A stretch of 64,000 bases of DNA, taken from assembly GCF_963583255.1 (NCBI RefSeq), contig NC_084808.1, forward strand, positions 12,361,501-12,425,500, written 5' to 3'. Below the pieces are notes generated by a model. That model saw nothing but the letters and a program-made list of their open reading frames with translations, made no database searches and was not told where the DNA came from. Made by a program: the position numbers and the translations under genes. Positions within the stretch are counted from its first letter, which is position 1. Each line of letters starts with the position of its first letter. The DNA is from Pyrus communis (Eukaryota > Streptophyta > Magnoliopsida > Rosales > Rosaceae). This document shows positions 57,030-64,000 of the stretch, piece by piece.

Positions 57030-58682
57030 TGTTCTGTCTCGATCAGCAAGCAATGCCTCATCCGGCAAGTGAATCATCACGTGATCATACTTGTAAAAGA
57101 GTTGGAGAAAATATATGTTCGTACTTGCATAGGATGTGCACAACATCGCCTGCCAACTTTTTAACATCCGACTTTTGCAACCACCATGCTGTCAATTTCA
57201 ACAAAAATCTTGACAACATTATCAGGTTCACCCCATCGGGAGGCAATATGTATCGAATACCGACTAGAACATGGCATTGGAGTAACACATGATAGTCATG
57301 ACTCGTTAGTCCCGAAAATTTACCATCATCCACGTTAACACAACGCGAGATATTGGAAGCATACCCATCTGGAAACTTTATAGAAGAAAGAAACTTTTTC
57401 TCATCCGGTGTAATTGTAAAAAACGGATGGCCCTTTCTCACTTTTTCACCATTTCTCTTCATCCACAAAGGCTCTTGTATGCCCATTCATTCCAAATCAA
57501 GGCCAACTTTGACCGTGTCCTTCGATTTTCCCTCAATGTCTAGAATTGTCCTAACCAGTGTATCACACACATTTTTCTCATTATGCCTGACATCAAGGTT
57601 GTGTCTCATTTTAATTTCGACCGGTATGGAAGCTCAAATAACATACTCTTATGGTCCAGTTCAAATATGTATCCTACTTACCCCTTTGCCAAACGAACCA
57701 AATTCCAAATTATTCAGCTAATCCAAATCTCATCTCTATACCATTCTTTGGGTCTTGGACAAGTCTCTATTGTGCCATAGAAGGCTTTATTGTTCTGACA
57801 TCACTCATGATCCCACAACAACCATCAACGATGACACAGATAACAAACTTTTCCCATGTGCCAAGAAGATATAACGTTCTCTTTGCATAATGGGCATGCC
57901 ATACAATGCTTAATGCTCCAACCGAAAATCATTGCGTACGCGAGAAAATCGTTTATAGTCTACATCACTGTTGCTCACAAGCTAAACATCTTCCCAATAG
58001 AATTATCGTATGTACAAACACCATTTTCCATAAATCCTTTAACTTATCAGTTAATGGCGCAAATAAACATCAATGGACTTTTTTGGATCTTCATTAATTA
58101 AATCTTTTTCATGCACTTCCAAGGCGGCAAATTATAAGGAAATACAACAATCAACCAAGTGTTGTGAATTTGGTTTAGAACCCTAAATAGATTAAATCCA
58201 TTAGTGGCAATTCTAAATTTGACGTTACGGGGTCAGTTGCAAAATTGGGGTAAATCTGATCGAACTCTTTCCATTCGTCTTCGTCCTCATGATTCCTCAT
58301 AACATCGTCATTTGCCCGTCCTTTCTTATGTCATCTCATGTCGCTTGCGATATCGTCGATATATACAATCAGCATGTCATACTTGATGCACCTTTACGGA
58401 TCATCCTTCTACCACTCATTCATCCGCTCTTTTGAGCCGACAAGACAGTTTCTTTTTGTGTTTCTCTACGAAAAACAAAAAACAAAACAAAACAAAAAAC
58501 AAAAGCAAACTAAGTAAATTAATCAACTTTTATTATAATAATGCAATAAATTTTGCAACAAAAAACAAACATAAAATTCATACAAAACTAGGTAGTACCT
58601 ATTCTAGATCCTTCGCCTTCATATGCCACAATCGGTCCATCGTCGAATGCATGTTCAGTTAAAGCAGCAGAATAAGACATCT
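57030..58682 (-). pseudogene. CACTA transposase (TNP2-like), degraded
   Basis: Read leftwards: MSYSAALTEHAFDDGPIVAY (58682); EWKEFDQIYPNFATDPVTS (about 58290); LTDKLKDLWKM (about 58060); GWSIKHCMACPLCKENVIS (about 57930-57870), the zinc-like CxxC segment of Transposase_21; then IKFPDGYASNISRCVNVDDG and GLTSHDYHVLLQCHV (57486-57085), the DUF4218-like part. MIHLPDEALLAD (about 57075-57040) is the last recognisable piece. Many frameshifts and stops separate them. In intact plant CACTA elements this protein binds and cuts the ends. The coding order fits the CACTA end at 59350. Confidence 0.85.
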
Positions 58683-59350
58683 ACAACATTATAATTCTCA
58701 AAAGGTAAATTTGATTATCCAAACAAATTTGTTCTTTATTTGGAGATTAGAGACTTATCGTGGTAATCCAAGATTGTCGACAGTGAAAGTATAGGAAAAA
58801 GAAACAAGAATTTAAAATATGGGGATGATTGAGTTTTAGAGTTTGAGGGAAGGAGAGTTTTGGCATTTGAGGGAGAAGAAAATGATGAACTTTGGGAGAA
58901 TTGTGAGGAGAAGAGATGAATGAGGTGAAGGGAGCGAATCTGGGTTTTAAAGAATCCCGTAAACCCTTTGCACGATGAAGACTTCGTCGCCTGAAGTTTA
59001 CATTTAATTTAAACCAACCATTTCGAAGACATTGCTCAACGAAATATTTCCTCATGCAAGAAATAGTTTGTCGCACAAAGAAATAGCACCAAATCATCAT
59101 TTACCGTGTTTTTCAGAGCTTGTACGATGAAGGATAGAGTCCATCAGGCAAACATCTGTTGCACAATGAACTGCTTCATTACCTAAAGTTTTTTTCTTTT
59201 TCTTTTTTTTCTTTTTTTTTTTTTTTTTTCTTTTTGCGGTGACGGGTTGGCGCAACGAATACTTTAATTTGTTGTGCAAATGGCACTTGGGCGATGAAAA
59301 CTACATCATCGCCTAAAGTTTGGTCGCACAAACAGTTTTTTCTACTAGTG
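58683..59350 (-). mobile_element. Terminal part of the CACTA element at 57030-59350
   Basis: The end, inverted, reads CACTAGTAGAAAAAACTG. Subterminal repeats such as TTGTGCGACCAAAC, GCAACGAA and GACGAAGTCTTC lie at 58960-59340, resembling those of the CACTA element at 14962-25594. A T-rich tract is at 59190-59235. The opposite end was not found; the element appears truncated near 57020. Confidence 0.75.
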
Positions 59351-59599
59351 TTTGACTAGATGGTGAACAAGCAGTTTGGGCTTTTTGAGGAAAGGTTTGT
59401 CCTTGATCCTATTAAGGATGATGTTGCTAGTAGTATTTAAGGCTGTGTACTACTTTGGATTGGGTGGAGCTTGCTTATCATTAATTCATCTACTGTCATT
59501 CTGCTGAGAAGAGAGAGGCGAGATGTTTTAGTAATCTCTTCTTCTGTCGAACCTCCTGTCGTGATCTAGGTTGGAGCTCTTCTTCTGAGTTTTATCATC

Positions 59600-60800
59600 C
59601 CAATCGATTAGGACTTCAGCGACATCAAAGCACTCTGCCATGGTGGCATGTCATACTTCTTCTTATTCAGCTTTTGGGAAAGAGGCAAGTAGACATAGAG
59701 TCTATGCTTGAAGCCCATTGTAGCGAGCCTATCGTCCGGCTTCTCAATCTCTGCCAATTTTGCAAGAAATCGCTTCAAGTATGCTCTAAGACTCTCATTA
59801 TTAGCTTGAGTGGTTATGCTAAAAATGGCCACGTCAGCTTGCGAACATCAAGACATACAAAGTAAATGTTCGTGAAGATGTCGGCTAGGTTTTTTAAAAT
59901 CTCAATGAAGCTGGTTGGCAATTTTGAAAACCATCTCATGACAGGTCCCTCTAAGTTAAACGGGAACATCTTGCACACCTAAGCATTGTTATTGCTATAC
60001 AAAACCATAACATTCATGTAGTGCATGATGTGGTAGTCCGAGTCAAAATCTCCATGAAAGCATTTAAACTTGGGTTAAGTGAACTTCTTTGGGGGAGGTG
60101 TATATTCAATTGCTGAAGAAAAAGGGCATATGACCTTAGCGGCAACCTTGATGGGCAGTCAATTTCGAAAGTCTTTTAGAGCGTCCCCAAGGTTGTCACG
60201 GTTCAAGGGTCTACTGTTATTACTGTTCAGATGACTCGAGGAAATCAAAGTTGAGATGTCAGGGCTCCATGCAAGAGGCTCATGCAGTGTCCAAGGGATC
60301 GAAGTAATGTCGGACTCGGATTCTACTTGCAGAGGTTCGAGTAACCATCTGGCCATCACGTTGTTTGCACTCACGTTTGGATCAACAATCTCTGCTAGGG
60401 TCGGAACAAAGGTCGATGTGATTAGTTGTCCTGCTAAGGTTATGGTACTTAACTGCCCATAACTAAAGACATAAACTTGGATTTGCAGGGTAGTCTCGCT
60501 GGAATTCTCCAAGGCCTTCATTCGCCTATTGATATTCACAAAGTTTGCACGGTTTTCCACTTGAAAAGTCGTGTAAGACTTTTGTAGCTCGCCAACAGAG
60601 GTATTGATTTTCTATAAAGTCTCTCATATATGATCCATGGTGGGAGTAGTTCCGGTGGAGGGAGCTTTGTTGTTCCTTAAGATGGTTGAGCCGTCAGGGA
60701 CCTGATTACTTGCGCCTGGATAGCAGAGGCATCAGGAAGTGGATTGTTTCCCACTGAGGTGTTAACATCAGGGTTAATTGAGCTTTCTTTGGCAAACATG
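59600..60800 (-). pseudogene. Ty3/gypsy gag remnant
   Basis: Read leftwards from an ATG at 60799: a variable N-terminal region (MFAKESSINPDVNTSV; 60560-60159), then MFPFNLEGPVMRWFSKLPTS with FIEILKNLADIFTN (about 59980-59880), then TQANNESLRAYLKRFLAKLA and EIEKPDDRLATMGFKHRL (59832-59608). This matches Retrotrans_gag ('AFP..L.G.A..WF..L...SI..F..L...F' and 'Q...ESLRDYVKRF...') from plant gypsy elements. Stops interrupt it and no pol follows to the left, where the CACTA end intervenes at 59350. Confidence 0.82.
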
Positions 60801-60859
60801 ATTGTGGTAAAGTGATTTAGTAAAGGAAATATGAAAGCATCAATTATTGCAACCAAATT

Positions 60860-61457
60860 CACGCACCACCGTATGTGTAGGAAATGCACATACTTGAATA
60901 ACTGTAAAAGAACAAATGATCGTAAAATCACCTTGGCACCAGTAAAGTATGGTGAAAGGCTCTTAGACTGACAAGTTGGTAAGCAATTTATGAAACTCAA
61001 GCAGTAGGGAAGAGAAACAGAGCATGTGATAATTGCGTTACTGAGATGAACCCTAGAAGGATATATCTATACTCGTTGAGAGAGAGTCCTTGTAGGATAT
61101 GGAATCTGTATTAAACCGGAAAAATCCCAGAGGATATCTAGGAGTACATATTCCACCCTCTTAGGAGTGTGATTACATGCACTACAAGCCAATCCCTAGA
61201 TTATAAGAATCTCCAAGAATATAGGAAACTTATCTGATCCCCGATCATATCAGGTTTCCGTATCTTGCGAAACATAGTCAATCTTGGTGAAGTTGACGAA
61301 GTTCGCCTACCTTTCCGAAACACAGGATATGGTGGCATCGATGATCTGTATGTACAGCTCAGTTTGATAACAGTTGTTGGGTCTATGACTGAAGTTTTGA
61401 GGTATTCATATTCCAATTTGTCTTGCTCAGACCATGAAAAATCATGATCCCACAATT
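60860..61457 (-). mobile_element. LTR/leader-like block upstream of the gypsy gag remnant
   Basis: The sequence upstream of gag looks like an LTR and leader on the minus strand: a possible start TGTGGGATCATGATTTTTC at 61457, and a CT-rich transcribed-looking stretch ending near 61000. I could not find a primer-binding site or a second LTR, so the limits are guesses. Confidence 0.4.
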
Positions 61458-64000
61458 AACATGTCTATTATTTTTTTTAAACAATAAAAAATGTGTCAAA
61501 ATTTGATTGCGCCAAAATAAGAAAGTGAGTATATACTTACTAATGGTTAACTAAGTGTTATCGCCTTACATTGTAAAATTTTAAGGGGGTTATAAAGGGA
61601 ACAAGCCAAGAAATCTCCAACTCATTAAGTGTGAACCAATTGTGGGGATTGACTACAATACATATAGGTACTTAGGCCATCTCTAATGAGGAGATGCGAT
61701 TTCATATGCAAAAACCATAGTTATATTTTTTGTTTTTTTTTTTTTTTGTAACATATTTATGTTTTTAGGAGATATGCAAAAGCCCTACTGCAATGGAAGA
61801 CGTGTAAATTAGAGACTCATTGTAAATTTAAGTTTTTATTTGTATCTTCATGCGAAAATGAATAAGTTACATTCCACAATTGAAGAGTTTTTGGGCGAAG
61901 AAAAAATATAAATGTCAATTTCAATGTATTTTACATCTTTCACTAGAGATGTTCTTCATATTATCATCCCGGAGCAATCAAATATGTTCTTTAAAAGTTA
62001 TTACAATTTACAACATATATGAGGGTCACGTAGTAATAAGTACTGTAGACAAATGTCTAAATTTGATCATAACTTTGGCCTTAACAAGAAAAGAAACGGA
62101 TCTGCTGGAGTAAGAAAGATATATCTCAAATTAATAACAGTATTAAAAATACAATCCAATATAATTAGGAAAACAAAAAGGAAAAAATAAAGGCGGGAGT
62201 CCAGTCCCCGAGGCAAAGGAGTTGGAATGGAATGTGTGAGTGAGTACGTAAAAGGAGTGGGGAATTGAAAAAGAAAAGGGGAAAAGTAAAAGATTGATGA
62301 GAGAGGCAGAGGCAGTGGCAGCCATAAACATGTCATATGATAGGATGTCTGTCCGGAGACATTTATTGTATAAAGTTGCACGCTTTCTTTTCACCTCTTC
62401 AAAATTCTGTCTCCATTCCCTATTTACTTTTTTCAGTCAGCTTCCAGCTTTTGACTGGAATTTTATTTTCGACATCTATGCGATGCAAATCCCCTTCACC
62501 AAACGTTTTACACAAATTTTCGTCCAAAAAAATAAGAAAACGTTTTACACACAAATTAAACAATTTATGTCATGCACATATATACTTAAGCATGCAATGC
62601 ATTAGGGTTAAGTTTGATTAGTATGTTCTGCACTATCTTTTTAAATATGTTGGAAAGTTTTCTTATGTTATGAGATTAACCGATAACATAAACATTTATG
62701 TTGTCTGACTTCAAACTATTGATCAAAATGATTTTGCCTAAATATTATTTTCGTATTTAGCTTACAATTAGAACTTGTAATGATGCCTGACGCTAGGGTT
62801 TGAGTAGTTATACATAGAGGAACTTTAGCAACGCTAAACGCTAGAGTTTTAATTTTTGTGTAAATATGGGGTCTCAAGTTCAACCAATATAAATTTGCAA
62901 TAGATATTACTGCATAAAACTATACCTTAAAAACATAAGATAATTGATTATGTTCAAGAAAATCACTTTTTTAAAGAAAACGATTTCCTTAATGAAACTC
63001 AAGTACAAGTAGAGACTCTAAAGTTGTAAAAGAGGATGTCCAAAGTAAGATAAGGCAGAGCTTAATTCTTCATTATCGCACTATTACTTGAAAGAGAGGA
63101 ATTAGCAAGTCTATTGGCAACCCCATTAGAATTCCTAACAAATTGAAAACTTGATTTCCTACACACACAGGAAGATCAAATTTTTAAACTAAATTTACAA
63201 ACAAAATGATGTGTCACAAATAAGAAATAAGCACGTTAATAACACTTAAATATTATTCAATCATTAACATACAAATTATTTAGCTTACAAAATTTGATTT
63301 AAAATTTTGATCTCTTTAGCATTACCCTTTTTTCTGCAAGATGCATAGATCACGTGAATGGAAGGGTCCACTCGCTCTCCTTATCAAACACACTTATATG
63401 TGTGACCCCATGCACAAACATTCCCGTCTCTCTTTTTTCTTTATTTCTTTTCTACATTCCCATCTAGAATTCAGAAAGGTAGGGTTTTATTTTTGTTCAT
63501 CAGCTAGCAACAGCCTATGGCACCGGATTAAACTGCACTGTGTTTCCTCGAAATGACCTCTGTCAATGACAATTTGCTTGCATCATGCTTTTCTACGGCT
63601 ATCTTCCTTTAGGTGAGCCATCCACTTAGGTGTTAGATCAGGGCCATTGCTATCGCTAAACAACAACAATATGTTGCAGATCAATCAGTTGGTCCAATTC
63701 TTTTAATTATCATAGAGGACCGTTATTTATTTGAATTCATGAGCTAGCATAGTTTTTTTATTACTTATCCTTTGAACTAGTATAACATTCAAATTGCATA
63801 TACCTTCATGAAATCTTTTGTATGTAACCCTATCCAAGTTTTATTCATATTGTCGAACATGTAATCATTGGATTGACTCGATCATCAAATTATAAATTAT
63901 ACGTACATTTAACCTTAGCCCATTTCCATATTTGGTGTACAATATTATTAATTTTTTAAAATAGTTCTACTAGTGCAATATTCAGAGTTGTGCTGTCGTG
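61458..64000. other. No gene recognised to the right edge
   Basis: AT-rich sequence with short frames only, for example 61880-62113, 62294-62621 and 63341-63556, none with a domain, splice pattern or composition that argues for a gene. A T-rich run is at 61727-61748. Confidence 0.5.

Noticed and set aside
60256..60462. Plus-strand frame opposite the gypsy gag remnant
   Set aside because: Antisense shadow of the gag-like sequence.

Overview
This window is plant nuclear DNA: AT-rich, dense in transposable elements, with split genes bounded by GT/AG introns and many (TA)n, (CT)n and (GT)n microsatellites. The element families (Ty1/copia, chromovirus-like Ty3/gypsy with LTRs over 2 kb, CACTA, PIF/Harbinger, hAT, MULE-type MITEs, a TRIM and a probable SINE) fit a dicot. 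A dispersed repeat near 41.3 kb resembles one I remember as common in Rosaceae (apple, pear, cherry). That family-level call is memory-based and moderate at best. I found no convincing single-copy host gene, no rRNA or tRNA gene and no CRISPR array.

Layout. 1-5815: degraded copia element on the minus strand, with its 5' LTR at 5546-5815 and its far end outside the window. 5931-8137: solo LTR with target duplication CATAA. 9148-13305: copia element with both LTRs and target duplication ATCTA. 14962-25594: non-coding CACTA element split by a complete gypsy retrotransposon (15974-24885, target duplication TTTGG). 27603-32610: PIF/Harbinger element with target duplication TAA, holding two apparently intact leftward genes, a Myb/SANT-like protein and a three-exon DDE transposase. 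32829-33822: truncated hAT derivative. 33846-34668: two tandem palindromic MITEs. 35132-35566: hAT MITE. About 37060-38223: LTR-like block. 38345-41002: solo gypsy LTR inside a GGT-rich tract. 41.3-46.7 kb: assorted small repeats, including a probable minus-strand SINE. 46710-55001: copia element on the plus strand with a TRIM nested in its 5' LTR and a hAT element inserted one base before the end of its 3' LTR. 55872-56069: MULE-type MITE. 57030-59350: degraded CACTA transposase and one CACTA end. 59600-61457: degraded gypsy gag and LTR-like leader on the minus strand. 61458-64000: no gene seen.

How it fits together. The window is a layered transposon graveyard whose insertion order can be read from target-site duplications: CACTA then gypsy; copia then TRIM and hAT. 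The only open, correctly spliced protein-coding capacity is the Harbinger pair. In that superfamily the Myb-like protein and the DDE transposase act together in transposition. All other coding stretches are broken by stops or frameshifts.

All boundaries, alignments and splice sites were read by eye without database searches. Those supported by matching target-site duplications are the most reliable.
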